Shown here in pieces: positions 37,488-46,298 of a stretch of 64,000 bases of DNA. Position 1 is the stretch's first letter. Each line of letters begins with the position of its first letter. The notes below the pieces were generated by a model. The model ran no database searches and was not told the origin of the DNA. It saw only the letters and a program-made list of their open reading frames with translations. This DNA is from Piscinibacter gummiphilus (GTDB lineage: Bacteria; Pseudomonadota; Gammaproteobacteria; Burkholderiales; Burkholderiaceae_C). The stretch spans positions 3,782,001 to 3,846,000 of the forward strand of contig NZ_CP015118.1 of NCBI RefSeq assembly GCF_002116905.1, read 5' to 3'. Made by a program: the position numbers and the translations under genes.

Positions 37488-39212
37488 TCAGGGCCCCTTG
37501 GCGAGCCCTGAACGCCGCCGCGGATCGTTGGCGCCGTAGAAGCGCACGGGCCCGTCGCCGCCGAGGCGCGGCGAGGGGCCGATCAGGATCGCGGCGACGT
37601 GGTTCGCCTCGTGCGGCTTGCCGAGCTGGTGGCCCATGCCGGCCAGCAGCCGCTGGGTGTCGGGACTGATCGCGTACGGCTCCACGCTCGTCACGTCGGG
37701 CAGCCACTGCTGGTGGAAGCGCGGCGCGTCCACGGCCTCCTGCACGTCCATGCCGTAGTCGACGACGTTGAGGATTGTGTGGACCACCGTGGTGATGATG
37801 CGGCTGCCGCCCGGCGTGCCCAGCACCATCACCGGCTTGCCGTCCTTCGACACGACGGTGGGGCTCATCGAGCTGAGCGGCCGCTTGCCAGGCGCGATGG
37901 CGTTGGCCTCGCCCTGCACGAGGCCGTACGCGTTGGGCACGCCGCGCTTCGACGTGAAGTCGTCCATCTCGTTGTTGAGCAGCACGCCGGTGCCGGCCGC
38001 GGTCACCTTCGCGCCGAACCACTCGTTGAGCGTGTAGGTGACCCCCACCGCGTTGCCGAAGCGGTCGGCGATGGAGTAGTGCGTGGTGTTGACGCCCTCG
38101 TGCGGCGGCACGCCGGGGCGCAGGTCCTTCGACACCCCGGCCTTCGCCGGATCGATGGCCTCGCGCACCTTCGCCGCATAGCCCTTGTCGAGCAGGCGCG
38201 CCACAGGGTTCGTGACGAAGTCGGGGTCCCCGAGGTAGCTGTTGCGGTCGACGTACGCGTGGCGCATCGCCTCGATCTGGTAGTGCACCGACTGCGCCGA
38301 GCGGTAGCCCAGGTCCTTCAGCGGGTAGCCCTCGAGCACGTTGAGGATCTCGCAGACGATCACCCCGCCGGAACTGGGCGGCGGCGCGGAGACGATGCGG
38401 TAGCCGCGGTAGTCGCACGCCACCGGCTCCCGCTCCACCGCTCTGTAGGCCACGAGGTCGGCATGGCGGATCAGCCCGCCGCCGGCCTGGCTCGACGCCA
38501 CCAGCAGATCGGCCGTGCGGCCGCGGTAGAAGCCGTCGTTGCCGTGGGCGGCGATGCGCTTGAGCGTCGCCGCGAGGTCCTTCTGCACGAGGCGTTCGCC
38601 GGCCTTCGGCACACGGCCGTCCTTCAGGAAGGCGGCCGCGGTGGCGTCATCGGCCTTCAGCGCGTCGCCCACCACCTCGAACATGCGGGCGTCGCCCGCG
38701 TCGAGCACGAAGCCGCGTTCGGCGAGCCCGATGGCCGGGGCCACGAGGGCCCGGCGCGGCATCGTGCCGAACTTCGCGCGAGCGAGTTCCAGCCCCGCCA
38801 CCGTGCCCGGCACGCCCACCGCGAGGTGGCCCACCGTGCTGCGGCCCTTGACCACGTTGCCGTCGGCGCCCAGGTACATGTCGGCGGTGGCGGCGAGCGG
38901 GGCCTTCTCGCGGAAGTCGATGAAGGTCTCGCGGCCGTCGGCGAGGTGCAGCGTCATGAAGCCGCCGCCGCCGAGGTTGCCCGCGGCGGGATACACCACG
39001 GCCAGCGCATAGCCCACCGCCACGGCCGCGTCCACCGCGTTGCCGCCACGCCGCAGCACGTCGGCGCCCACCTCGGTCGCGAGGTGCTGGGCGGTGACGA
39101 CCATGCCGCGGTCGGACACCACCGGGGCCACCGAGGCCGACCAGGAGACGGTCGACTGGAACGACAGGACGGCCGCGGTGAGGCACCAGCGGCGAACGGA
39201 ACGGAGGGACAT
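37488..39212 (-). CDS. ggt: Gamma-glutamyltransferase
   Basis: This is a 574-residue periplasmic enzyme that cleaves gamma-glutamyl bonds of glutathione and transfers the glutamyl group. It is made as a precursor that self-cleaves before the conserved threonine of NTTHYSI, which is present, as are the downstream TPGGSRIITTVVHTIL and the PSSGG loop. A signal peptide (MSLRSVRRWCLTAAVLSF to SWSAS) targets it outside. The ATG at 39212 is preferred because GGAG is 6 bases upstream. The 200-base gap to the TRAP operon suggests separate transcription. Confidence 0.94.
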   Translation of the reverse strand: MSLRSVRRWCLTAAVLSFQSTVSWSASVAPVVSDRGMVVTAQHLATEVGADVLRRGGNAVDAAVAVGYALAVVYPAAGNLGGGGFMTLHLADGRETFIDFREKAPLAATADMYLGADGNVVKGRSTVGHLAVGVPGTVAGLELARAKFGTMPRRALVAPAIGLAERGFVLDAGDARMFEVVGDALKADDATAAAFLKDGRVPKAGERLVQKDLAATLKRIAAHGNDGFYRGRTADLLVASSQAGGGLIRHADLVAYRAVEREPVACDYRGYRIVSAPPPSSGGVIVCEILNVLEGYPLKDLGYRSAQSVHYQIEAMRHAYVDRNSYLGDPDFVTNPVARLLDKGYAAKVREAIDPAKAGVSKDLRPGVPPHEGVNTTHYSIADRFGNAVGVTYTLNEWFGAKVTAAGTGVLLNNEMDDFTSKRGVPNAYGLVQGEANAIAPGKRPLSSMSPTVVSKDGKPVMVLGTPGGSRIITTVVHTILNVVDYGMDVQEAVDAPRFHQQWLPDVTSVEPYAISPDTQRLLAGMGHQLGKPHEANHVAAILIGPSPRLGGDGPVRFYGANDPRRRSGLAKGP

Positions 39213-39275
39213 GCGGGGCTCCTGCGGCGCGTGAACGGTGCCGCGCATCTTAGGCCCCGGGGTCGCGCCTCCGGG

Positions 39276-39914
39276 TCAGAGCCCCTGCTCCACCATGTCG
39301 AGCAGGCGTTGCCCCAATTGCGCGGTGAACGGCGCGGGCACATGGCGCAGCGGACCGTCGATGGCGAGCAGCGCGAGGCCGTGCACCGCGGACCACGCGA
39401 GGAACTCGGCGCCTGGCCGGCGCTCGGCGGGCAGCACACCCGCCGCCACGAGCCGGTCGAGGGCCAGGCCCAGCAGCTGGAACGGGTTCAGGCCACCCGG
39501 GCCGGCCTTGGCAGGGTCGGCCTCGCCACGCGGGTCGTTCGGAAACGGGAAGGTGACCTGGAAGAGGCCGGTCTGCTCGCGGGCGAACCGGAGGTAGCCC
39601 GCCCCCACCGCACGCAGCCCGGCGCGCGCGGCCTCGGCCGGCACCGATCCGGCGGGCACGGCGGCCATCTCGGCCTCCATCGCCTGCGCCAGTTCGGCGA
39701 GCGCGGCCGCGCGCACCGCGTCGATCAGGTCCTGGCGGCTCGCGAAGTGGCGGTACGCGGCGTTGGGCACCACCCCGGCGCGGCGGGTGGCCTCGCGCAG
39801 CACGATGGCGTCGCGGCCCCCCTCGCGCGCGAGCGCGATGCCGGCCTGCAACAGCGCATTGCGCAGGTCGCCATGCCGGTAGGTCTCACGCTCCCGCCCC
39901 GCCTTCGCTGCCAT
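39276..39914 (-). CDS. TetR-family transcriptional regulator
   Basis: This 212-residue regulator has a helix-turn-helix at about residues 12-60 (LRNALLQAGIALAREGG, LREATRRAGVVPNAAYRHFASRQDLIDAV) and a TetR_C/WHG-type ligand domain with a hydrophobic C-terminal helix pair. The ATG at 39914 has GGAGG 4 bases upstream; the longer frame upstream lacks a site. It precedes ggt on the same strand by 63 bases and might regulate it or itself. Confidence 0.88.
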   Translation of the reverse strand: MAAKAGRERETYRHGDLRNALLQAGIALAREGGRDAIVLREATRRAGVVPNAAYRHFASRQDLIDAVRAAALAELAQAMEAEMAAVPAGSVPAEAARAGLRAVGAGYLRFAREQTGLFQVTFPFPNDPRGEADPAKAGPGGLNPFQLLGLALDRLVAAGVLPAERRPGAEFLAWSAVHGLALLAIDGPLRHVPAPFTAQLGQRLLDMVEQGL

Positions 39915-40020
39915 CGTGCCTCCATGTGGACGCTGTCCATTATGAACGGCCGCGAAGTTCTGCTTCATTTCCAGCCGGACCGGCCGATAACCCGTCGAAA
40001 CCCATTCCAAGGAGGCGCGT

Positions 40021-40557
40021 GTGTCAGGTTCCCAGAAGCCCAACGGCACGGTGACAACCGGCTTCCGTGCCCCCGCCGACGACCAGCGCTGGGACCGGCA
40101 GCCGATCTACCGGATCGTGGAGGTGTCGCGCGACGCCGAGGGGCGCCTGCGCCGCGAAGGCCGGGTCTGGCACAACGACCTCGAGATGCTGCGCAAGTTC
40201 GGCCGCGCCGTCGCCGCCAACACGTCGTCGCACCGGGTCATGATCACCGACTCCCTCGGCGAGGTCATCGAGGAACTGCCGGTCGCACCTCCCGACGCGC
40301 GCCACTCGGCCTGGGACACCTGGGGTGGACTCGACGTGCCGCCCGCGCCGCGCCGCAAGCCGAAGGTGGCCAGCACACCGAAGCCCGCGCCCGCGATGCA
40401 CGGCTGGGCCGACCCGCCCGCCTCCACCCCGGCGCCCGCCGCGGCTGCGGCCACGCCGCCGCGCGACATTCCCAAGCTGCCGATCGACCAGGCCGCCCCG
40501 TCCTCGCCCGACGAACCGTTCAACCCGCTGCCCGAACACGAGCAGACGCTGCCCTGA
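40021..40557 (+). CDS. Conserved hypothetical protein, 178 aa, Pro/Ala-rich tail
   Basis: I do not recognise a named family. Residues 1-90 look folded (YRIVEVSRDAEGRLRREGRVWHNDLEMLRKFGRAVAANTS, a possible small beta-alpha domain), and the last 80 are rich in Pro and Ala and probably disordered. The GTG start is supported by AAGGAGG at 6 bases. It is divergent from the TetR gene and convergent with the small gene of the SoxR intergenic region. Confidence 0.72.
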   Translation: MSGSQKPNGTVTTGFRAPADDQRWDRQPIYRIVEVSRDAEGRLRREGRVWHNDLEMLRKFGRAVAANTSSHRVMITDSLGEVIEELPVAPPDARHSAWDTWGGLDVPPAPRRKPKVASTPKPAPAMHGWADPPASTPAPAAAAATPPRDIPKLPIDQAAPSSPDEPFNPLPEHEQTLP

Positions 40558-40560
40558 CCT

Positions 40561-40866
40561 TCACGCGCGGCTCACGCGTGCCGCGTGGGTGCCCGCGGCG
40601 TCGATGTCGACGTCGCAGCCCCCGGACGTCCCCGGGTGCGGCAGCCGCCGCCCCGCCTGCTGCAGGCGCACGAACAGCGCCCGGTGCGCCACGGCGTCCA
40701 CCGGCAAGGGGTCGTGGGCCGCGGCGTACGACACCGTCGTGCTGAAGCAACCGCCGTCCCACGCGAACCGCACCGTGGCCCGCCGCCACGCTGGCGCGAT
40801 CGCCTGCATCGCGACCCGCACCAGCAGCGCCACCTCCTCGGCCAGCGCGTCCTCCCGCTCCGTCAT
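40561..40866 (-). CDS. Small hypothetical protein divergent from soxR
   Basis: A 101-residue protein of unknown function starting MTEREDALAEEVALLVRVAM. Two tryptophans and the run VRFAWDGGCFSTTVSYA suggest a small alpha/beta fold; a vague likeness to DUF600/YezG-type proteins is too weak to use. The ATG at 40866 has AGGGG upstream. A SoxR-type promoter (TTGACC, 19-base spacer with the sox box, TAAGCT) reads toward it, so it is a candidate SoxR target. Confidence 0.6.
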   Translation of the reverse strand: MTEREDALAEEVALLVRVAMQAIAPAWRRATVRFAWDGGCFSTTVSYAAAHDPLPVDAVAHRALFVRLQQAGRRLPHPGTSGGCDVDIDAAGTHAARVSRA

Positions 40867-40906
40867 CCGCGTCCCCTCTTGCACTTCGATGGAATTCAGC
40901 TTAAAA

Positions 40907-40924
40907 CCTCAAGCAAACTTGAGG
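40907..40924. promoter_or_regulatory. soxR: SoxR binding site (sox box)
   Basis: CCTCAAG-CAAA-CTTGAGG (40907-40924) is a perfect 7-bp inverted repeat that differs from the enteric sox box only in the central four bases. On the minus strand TTGACC and TAAGCT flank it with a 19-base spacer, the unusually long spacing that SoxR and other MerR proteins need. It lies 15 bases before the soxR ATG. Confidence 0.82.
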
Positions 40925-40939
40925 TCAAGGCAATCCCCC

Positions 40940-41410
40940 ATGGGCAAACTGGATCCGGCGGACATCGGCAAGACCCTCACCGTGGGGCAACTCGCCGAGC
41001 GCAGCGGCGTCGCGGTGTCGGCGCTGCATTTCTACGAATCGAAGGGGCTGATCCACAGCCACCGCAACGCGGGCAACCAGCGGCGCTACGCGCGCGAGGT
41101 GCTGCGCCGGGTCGCGATCATCAAGGTGGCCCAGCGCGTGGGCGTGCCGCTGGCCGCCATCGGCGAGGCACTGAAGGCGCTGCCCGAAAGCCGCACGCCC
41201 ACCGTGGCGGACTGGTCGCGCCTGTCGGCCCGCTGGCACGCCGACCTCACCGAACGCATCGAACAGCTGACCCGGCTGCGCGACCAACTCGACGGGTGCA
41301 TCGGGTGCGGGTGCCTCTCGGTCAGCGCGTGTCCGCTGCGCAATCCGCTGGACGAGCTGTCGGAGCGCGGGCCGGGGCCGCAATTGCTCGACCGCGGCGG
41401 CTGCGGCTGA
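40940..41410 (+). CDS. soxR: Redox-sensitive transcriptional activator SoxR
   Basis: This 156-residue MerR-family regulator has an N-terminal winged helix (TVGQLAERSGVAVSALHFYESKGLI), a dimerisation helix and the [2Fe-2S] ligands C120, C123, C125 and C131 in CIGCGCLSVSAC, matching the CX2CXCX5C pattern of SoxR. Oxidation of the cluster by redox-cycling compounds activates transcription. The start at 40940 gives the normal length. No soxS gene is near; in non-enteric bacteria SoxR directly controls small redox genes. Confidence 0.95.
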   Translation: MGKLDPADIGKTLTVGQLAERSGVAVSALHFYESKGLIHSHRNAGNQRRYAREVLRRVAIIKVAQRVGVPLAAIGEALKALPESRTPTVADWSRLSARWHADLTERIEQLTRLRDQLDGCIGCGCLSVSACPLRNPLDELSERGPGPQLLDRGGCG

Positions 41411-41487
41411 TCCGTCAAACGCCGGCTCACACGCCGGCTGCGCACCATGGGGCTCCCTTCACCCGAAACCACTGACAGGAGTTCACC

Positions 41488-41763
41488 ATGCCCAAGTACG
41501 TCATCGAACGCAACATCCCGCGCCTCGGCGCCCTCAGCCCGGCCGAACTGCAGGCCGCCTCCCGCCGCTCGAACGGCGTGCTGCGCGACCTGGGACCGCA
41601 GGTCCAGTGGGTCCAGAGCTTCGTGACCGGCGACAAGATGTACTGCGTCTACAACGCCGCCGATGAAGAGGTCGTGCGCGAGCACGCCCGCCGCGGCGGC
41701 TTCCCGGCCGACAGCGTGGCGCGGGTCGTCACGATGATCGACCCCACCACGGCCGAGGCCTGA
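41488..41763 (+). CDS. DUF4242 domain protein
   Basis: This 91-residue cytoplasmic protein is of the DUF4242 type, a ferredoxin-like fold with the pattern YVIERNIPRLGALSPAEL, WVQSFVTGDKMYCVY and VREHARRGGFPADSV. Its function is unknown; homologues have been annotated as nickel-binding or monooxygenase-like without firm proof. A CAGGAG sequence precedes the ATG. It is followed 55 bases later by a SARP-like regulator, an association I recall from other proteobacteria. Confidence 0.87.
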   Translation: MPKYVIERNIPRLGALSPAELQAASRRSNGVLRDLGPQVQWVQSFVTGDKMYCVYNAADEEVVREHARRGGFPADSVARVVTMIDPTTAEA

Positions 41764-41818
41764 GGCCCCTCCCCCGGGGGCATCGTCCTCCGGGGACTCC
41801 CATGCCACACTCGCGCCC

Positions 41819-43660
41819 ATGAGCGTTTCGCTGCACCTGCTGGGTCCTCCACGCATCGAACGCGGCGACGGACAACCGGTCGCGCTGCGCGGCCGCAAGG
41901 CCTGGGCGCTGCTCGCCTACCTGGCCCTGCGCCCGGCCGGCGCCAGCCGCAGCCACCTCGCGGGCCTGCTCTTCGCCGACGCCGAGGATCCGCTCGCGGC
42001 ACTCCGCTGGAACCTGCGCGAGCTGCGCCGCGGCCTCGGCGACGAGGTGCTGCGCGGCGATCCCCTCACCCTGCCTCGCGACGTGCTCGCACTCGTGGAC
42101 GTCGACGTGGTCGCGCACGGCCACTGGCGCGAGGCGCTCGACCTGCCCGGCCTCGGCGGCGAACTGCTCGAAGGCCTGGCGTTCAGCGGGAGCCCGTCGT
42201 TCGAAGTCTGGCTCGATGGACAACGCCGTCATGCCGCGTCGCTGACGACGGCCCTGCTGCGCGAAGCCGCGCTCGCACGGCTGGCGGAAGGCGCCGCGGC
42301 CGACGCCGCGACCCTCGCGCGCCGCCTCGTCGCCCTCGAACCGCTCGACGAGAACTTCCAGGTGCTGCTCGTGCGCTGCCTGGGCGCCGCCGGCGACGGC
42401 ATCGCTGCCGCCCGCCAGGCGGCGGCCTGCCGCGCCCTCTTCGACCGCGAACTCGGCATCGCCCCCGGCCCCGCGCTGGACGACGCGCTCGCGACGGCGA
42501 CGTCGCGGCCCACACAGGCACCGGCCGTCGGCCGTGGCGCCGTGCTCGCGCAACTCGAAGCCGGCGAGGCCGCGCTGCGTGCCGGGGTGCTCGAACCCGG
42601 CCTGCAATGCCTGCGCCGCGCCATGGCCGATGCCGATGCCCTCGGCGACGTGCCCCTGCGCAAGCGCACCCGCGTGGCGCTGGGCGGCGCCCTCGTGCAC
42701 GCCGCACGCGGACGCGACGAGGAAGGCGCGGCCGCGTTGCACGAGGCGCTGGGCATCGGCAATGGAGACGCGCCCGCAACGGACGCCGCCGCCTGCCGCG
42801 AGCTGGGCTACGTCGAGTTCCTGGCCGGGCGCTACGAACGTGCATCGACCTGGCTGATGCGCGCGGAGCCGCTCGCCGAAGGCGAGCCCGCCGAACTGGC
42901 GCGCATCGCCACCGTCCATGGCGCCGTGCTGTCCGACCAGGCGCGCTACGGCGATTCCCTCGTGCAACTGCGCCTCGCTGCCGACCTCGCCCGCCAGGCC
43001 GGCGAACGCCGCCAGACCCTGTACGCCGAATCCATGACCGGCCGCGTCCTGCTCCTCACCGGCGACCACGGCGCCGCCGAGCCCCTGCTCGAACGCACGG
43101 TGACCCAGGCGAGGCAATCGTGGACGGCCTTCCTACCGTGGCCCCAGGCCCTCGCGGCGGAACTCCAGCTGCAACGCGGGTGCACGGACGAAGCCGCCGC
43201 CCAGTTCGAAGAGGCCTTCGCACTCGGCTGCCACCTTGGTGATCCGTGCTGGGAAGGTCTGGCCGGCCGCGGCCTCGGACTGGTGGCGGCCACCCGGGGC
43301 GAACCCGAGCGGGCCCGCACCCTGCTGCTCGATGCGATCCGGCGCTGCATGCGCTTCCCGGACACCTACCTCTGGGCCCGCGTCCACGCCCTCGAATCCC
43401 TCTGCGGGTTGGCGGTCGCCCAGGCCTGGCCGGAGGCCCACGCATGGGTGGACGAGCTGCTCGTGCTGTCACAGCGCAGCGGCATGCAGGAACTGGCTGC
43501 CAGGGCGCACCTGCACAGCGGGCACCTGGGCCGGCGTGCGGCACTGGCCGTGGCCGCCGAGCTGGCGCGCGGCATCGACAATCCGTCGCTGGCACGTTTC
43601 GTCGACACGGCGTGGGCGGAGTTCACGCAAGGTCCCGGTGCGAGTCCGACGCCGGACTGA
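41819..43660 (+). CDS. SARP-like regulator with BTAD and TPR-type repeats
   Basis: The 613-residue protein starts with an OmpR-type winged helix (about residues 1-85, LHLLGPPRIERGDGQPVALRGRKAWALLAYLAL). A bacterial transcriptional activation domain follows (about 95-230, with LARRLVALEPLDENFQVLLVRCLGAAGDGIAAARQ), then helical TPR-like repeats to the end. No P-loop is present, so it differs from the STAND-type regulators nearby, although the winged-helix and TPR logic is shared. It probably controls the DUF4242 gene in front of it. Confidence 0.87.
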   Translation: MSVSLHLLGPPRIERGDGQPVALRGRKAWALLAYLALRPAGASRSHLAGLLFADAEDPLAALRWNLRELRRGLGDEVLRGDPLTLPRDVLALVDVDVVAHGHWREALDLPGLGGELLEGLAFSGSPSFEVWLDGQRRHAASLTTALLREAALARLAEGAAADAATLARRLVALEPLDENFQVLLVRCLGAAGDGIAAARQAAACRALFDRELGIAPGPALDDALATATSRPTQAPAVGRGAVLAQLEAGEAALRAGVLEPGLQCLRRAMADADALGDVPLRKRTRVALGGALVHAARGRDEEGAAALHEALGIGNGDAPATDAAACRELGYVEFLAGRYERASTWLMRAEPLAEGEPAELARIATVHGAVLSDQARYGDSLVQLRLAADLARQAGERRQTLYAESMTGRVLLLTGDHGAAEPLLERTVTQARQSWTAFLPWPQALAAELQLQRGCTDEAAAQFEEAFALGCHLGDPCWEGLAGRGLGLVAATRGEPERARTLLLDAIRRCMRFPDTYLWARVHALESLCGLAVAQAWPEAHAWVDELLVLSQRSGMQELAARAHLHSGHLGRRAALAVAAELARGIDNPSLARFVDTAWAEFTQGPGASPTPD

Positions 43661-43694
43661 GCCCGCCCTCCTCCCTGGGACTGCGGGTGCTGGC

Positions 43695-45311
43695 TCAACG
43701 ACAGGGAATCCCCGCCAGCGTCAGCCGGATGCGCAGCGGCCGGCTCGACGCGTCACGGGACGTCCAGTCCAGCGCGCCGCGCAGGTCGTCGATCACACGG
43801 CCGTACGATGCGCCCCACTCGCTGGCGGGCCGCTGTACCCACTCCGACTTCGCGTGCTCCAGCACGGCGCAGATGTGCTCGGCGTGCCGCCGCCGCACCG
43901 TGGCATGGTCGCCACTTTCCATGAGCCATTCGAGGCAATAGCTGCGGGTCGTGTTCATGAGGCGGTAGATGACGCGTTCACCATCGATCTCGGCGGAGAT
44001 CAGCGACTTGTCCACCAGCAGGGCCAGGTTGGCCATGGCCTCGGTGCGCGTCGTGGCGCTCACGGCCCGCGCACCCTCGGCGTCGAAGGCCCCGGGGAAT
44101 ACGGCCAGGGCTCGCAGGAACGCCGCCTCCGCGGGCGACAACAGGCCGAAGCTCCACGCGATGGCCGCCGCCAGGGTTCGGTGACGCTCCGGCCCCGCCC
44201 GCCGTTCGGCAAGGATGGAGAACCGGTCGTTCAACGCGGCGAGCAGTCCGGCCACCCCGAACACGTCGACGCGGGTCGCGGCCAGCTCGATCGCGAGCAC
44301 CATGCCGTCGAGGCGGCGGCAGATGTCGCCCACGAGGCGCGCGTCGGCATCGGACAACCGGAAGTTCTCGACGCGCTCGCTGGCGCGCTCGACGAACACC
44401 TGGATGGCCGGATACTGCAGCGCCGCCTCGGCATCCAGCGTGGCCCCTTCCGGCGGGGACGACAGCCCCAGCAGCCGCCGGACACGCTCGCGATGAACCA
44501 TGAGCGGCTCGCGGCTGGTGGCGAGGATGTGCACGCCGGGAGCGCACGCCATCAACACCTGGACGCAGTCCGCGATGGCATCGATCAAGTGCTCGCAGCT
44601 GTCGAGCACCAGCAGCGCCCGGCGGTCGCGCAGTTGCCGCCACATCGATCCGGTCCCCTCGGAGGGTGTGCCGCCCGGGCCGATGGCCGCCGCGATGGCA
44701 CCGGGAACACCGCCGGGCTCGGTCAACGTGGAGAGGTCGACCAGCCACACGCCGTCGGGGAACCTGTCGAAGCACCGCTCGGCGACCGCCAATGCGACGG
44801 TCGTCTTGCCGATTCCGCCGGGGCCGACGATCGTCACCATGCGCGCGGCATCCACCTCGTCGGTGAGCGATTCGATCACTTCGGTCCGACCGAAGATGCG
44901 GATCGTGCCGATGGGCAGGTTGTGGGGGACGCGGGGCCGCCGCGACCGCGAGGCGGTCACCGCGGACAGCCCGACCGACTCGACGGCCGCGACGAACCGG
45001 TACCCACGCCCCGTCACGGTGGCGATGCACGACGCGGCGGCGTCTCCGGCGCCATCGCCCAGCGCCCGTCGCAGCGCTGCCATGTTCACCTTGAGGTTGC
45101 TCTCGTCGACGACGACGTCGGGCCACACACGGGCCATCAGCTCACGTTTTCCGATCAACTCGCCCGGGCGCTCCACCAGCATCGTCAGGAGGTCCAGGGC
45201 TCGGGCGCCGATGCGGACCGCCCCGCCCTCCCGCAGCAGCAACTGCCGCTCCGGCATGAGCACGAAAGGACCGAATCGGTAGGAGCGGGTTGGTTGGCAG
45301 TCGTCGGTCAC
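43695..45311 (-). CDS. Winged-helix/STAND ATPase regulator, truncated (tail lost)
   Basis: This 538-residue protein has an OmpR-type winged helix (about 10-105, recognition helix ESNLKVNMAALRRALGD). A STAND/NB-ARC-like ATPase follows, with Walker A GPGGIGKTT, Walker B LLVLDSCEHL, ILATSREPL and LAIELAATRVDVFG. It then ends abruptly after RIRLTLAGI, exactly where the 948-residue paralogues continue into LWNHFSL and about 400 residues of TPR-like repeats. GTG at 45311 is preferred over ATG at 45335 because AAGGA stands 7 bases before it, as for the paralogue at 60118. Its stop lies 34 bases from the convergent SARP gene. It is divergent from the GAF gene across a direct-repeat element. Confidence 0.85.
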   Translation of the reverse strand: MTDDCQPTRSYRFGPFVLMPERQLLLREGGAVRIGARALDLLTMLVERPGELIGKRELMARVWPDVVVDESNLKVNMAALRRALGDGAGDAAASCIATVTGRGYRFVAAVESVGLSAVTASRSRRPRVPHNLPIGTIRIFGRTEVIESLTDEVDAARMVTIVGPGGIGKTTVALAVAERCFDRFPDGVWLVDLSTLTEPGGVPGAIAAAIGPGGTPSEGTGSMWRQLRDRRALLVLDSCEHLIDAIADCVQVLMACAPGVHILATSREPLMVHRERVRRLLGLSSPPEGATLDAEAALQYPAIQVFVERASERVENFRLSDADARLVGDICRRLDGMVLAIELAATRVDVFGVAGLLAALNDRFSILAERRAGPERHRTLAAAIAWSFGLLSPAEAAFLRALAVFPGAFDAEGARAVSATTRTEAMANLALLVDKSLISAEIDGERVIYRLMNTTRSYCLEWLMESGDHATVRRRHAEHICAVLEHAKSEWVQRPASEWGASYGRVIDDLRGALDWTSRDASSRPLRIRLTLAGIPCR

Positions 45312-45434
45312 CTCGGAATCCTTGGCAGCGGGCATGCCGCACGGGATGTGCGGGCGGTGGGAACGCCGATCTTATGAGGTACCGCAGCCGGTGCAAGGTG
45401 CGAGCCTGGCCGGTGCCGCCTTGCACACCTCCGG

Positions 45435-45451
45435 TTAACCGCAATTAACTG
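45435..45451 (+). promoter_or_regulatory. 17-bp direct-repeat operator, copy a
   Basis: TTAACCG (45435-45441) and TTAACTG (45445-45451) are direct repeats at 10-bp pitch between the truncated STAND regulator and the GAF gene. OmpR-type winged helices bind such repeats. It points toward the GAF gene. Confidence 0.72.
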
Positions 45452-45489
45452 AACACGGCCTGGGAGGCTGCGCCGGGACTCAGGACGGA

Positions 45490-46179
45490 ATGCCTGGGCA
45501 GAGACAGCAGGACACTAGAATTGTTCGATCACCCCGAGGTCAGCAACGCGTTCCCATGCCCCCCACCCACGACGACCGATCAGTGCCCACCGCGCAGGAC
45601 CTGCGGTCCGCCGTCGCAACGGGCCTGACCCTGGCCGGCCAGGCGCCACGCGTGGCCAGCACGTGTGCCGCGTCGTCCCATGGTGACGTCGACGACTCTC
45701 TGGCCGCGTTCAACACCTTCTCGACCCTGCTGGCAACGGAGGGCATCCGCGCCGCGCTGTACTCCGTGCTGCGCAAGTCCGACTACCGTTTCATCGGCAT
45801 CTTCCGGTTCCGCAACGGCAAGGCCACGTCCACCGTGCATGTCGACCGGATGGACCTGAACGACCTGCAGGCCGCCACGGTGGACGAAGCGGCGACCTAC
45901 TGCACCCTGGTGCGCGACGGCAAGGCGCCGTTCGTCACGGCCGATGCCACGCTCGACCCCCGCACGGCGCTGCACGAGGCCCGCGACGTGGTGCGCGCCT
46001 ACGCCGGCATCCCCATCGTGGCCCGCGACGGCGAATTCATCGGCACGCTGTGCCACTACGACCTGGAGCCGCGCAGCCCCGAGCAGCTCGACCTGTCGCT
46101 GCTGCTGAGGGTGGCCACGGCCCTCGGCCAATCGGGCCAGGTGCCGCCCTATCCGGGCGCGGGGAGCTGCACGGGGTGA
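45490..46179 (+). CDS. GAF-domain-like protein
   Basis: This is a 229-residue cytoplasmic protein; a second ATG at 45556 would give 207 residues and is equally plausible. The region from about residue 70 shows a GAF pattern: LLATEGIRAALYSVLRKSDYRFIGIFRFRNGKATSTVHVD, then a loop region and YAGIPIVARDGEFIGTLCHYDLEPR, typical of the end of GAF domains. No output domain is attached, so it may act as a standalone sensor or redox protein. It is divergent from the truncated STAND regulator and is followed by the split regulator pair. Confidence 0.8.
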   Translation: MPGQRQQDTRIVRSPRGQQRVPMPPTHDDRSVPTAQDLRSAVATGLTLAGQAPRVASTCAASSHGDVDDSLAAFNTFSTLLATEGIRAALYSVLRKSDYRFIGIFRFRNGKATSTVHVDRMDLNDLQAATVDEAATYCTLVRDGKAPFVTADATLDPRTALHEARDVVRAYAGIPIVARDGEFIGTLCHYDLEPRSPEQLDLSLLLRVATALGQSGQVPPYPGAGSCTG

Positions 46180-46221
46180 CGAAGGCCGCGGCGACGGCCC
46201 GGGTCCTGGAACCCGACCCCA

Positions 46222-46238
46222 TTTACCGAAATTAACTG
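46222..46238 (+). promoter_or_regulatory. 17-bp direct-repeat operator, copy b
   Basis: TTTACCG (46222-46228) and TTAACTG (46232-46238) at 10-bp pitch lie 60 bases upstream of the TTG start of the split regulator pair and point toward it, suggesting autoregulation. Confidence 0.72.
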
Positions 46239-46298
46239 GCACCGAAGCCGCCCAGGCGGTACACCTGCGCCATCGCACATTTCCCGGATGGAGTTCGC

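Noticed and set aside
37599..40745. Very long open frame on the plus strand across ggt and TetR
   Set aside because: It is the antisense shadow of two well-supported minus-strand genes; high GC removes stop codons. Its translation is Arg/His/Val-rich low-complexity sequence with no family motifs.
43678..43700. Frameshift explanation for the short STAND regulator
   Set aside because: No other frame downstream continues the paralogue sequence; the convergent SARP gene begins to occupy the DNA 34 bases later, so a deletion or recombination boundary is more likely than a single-base error.
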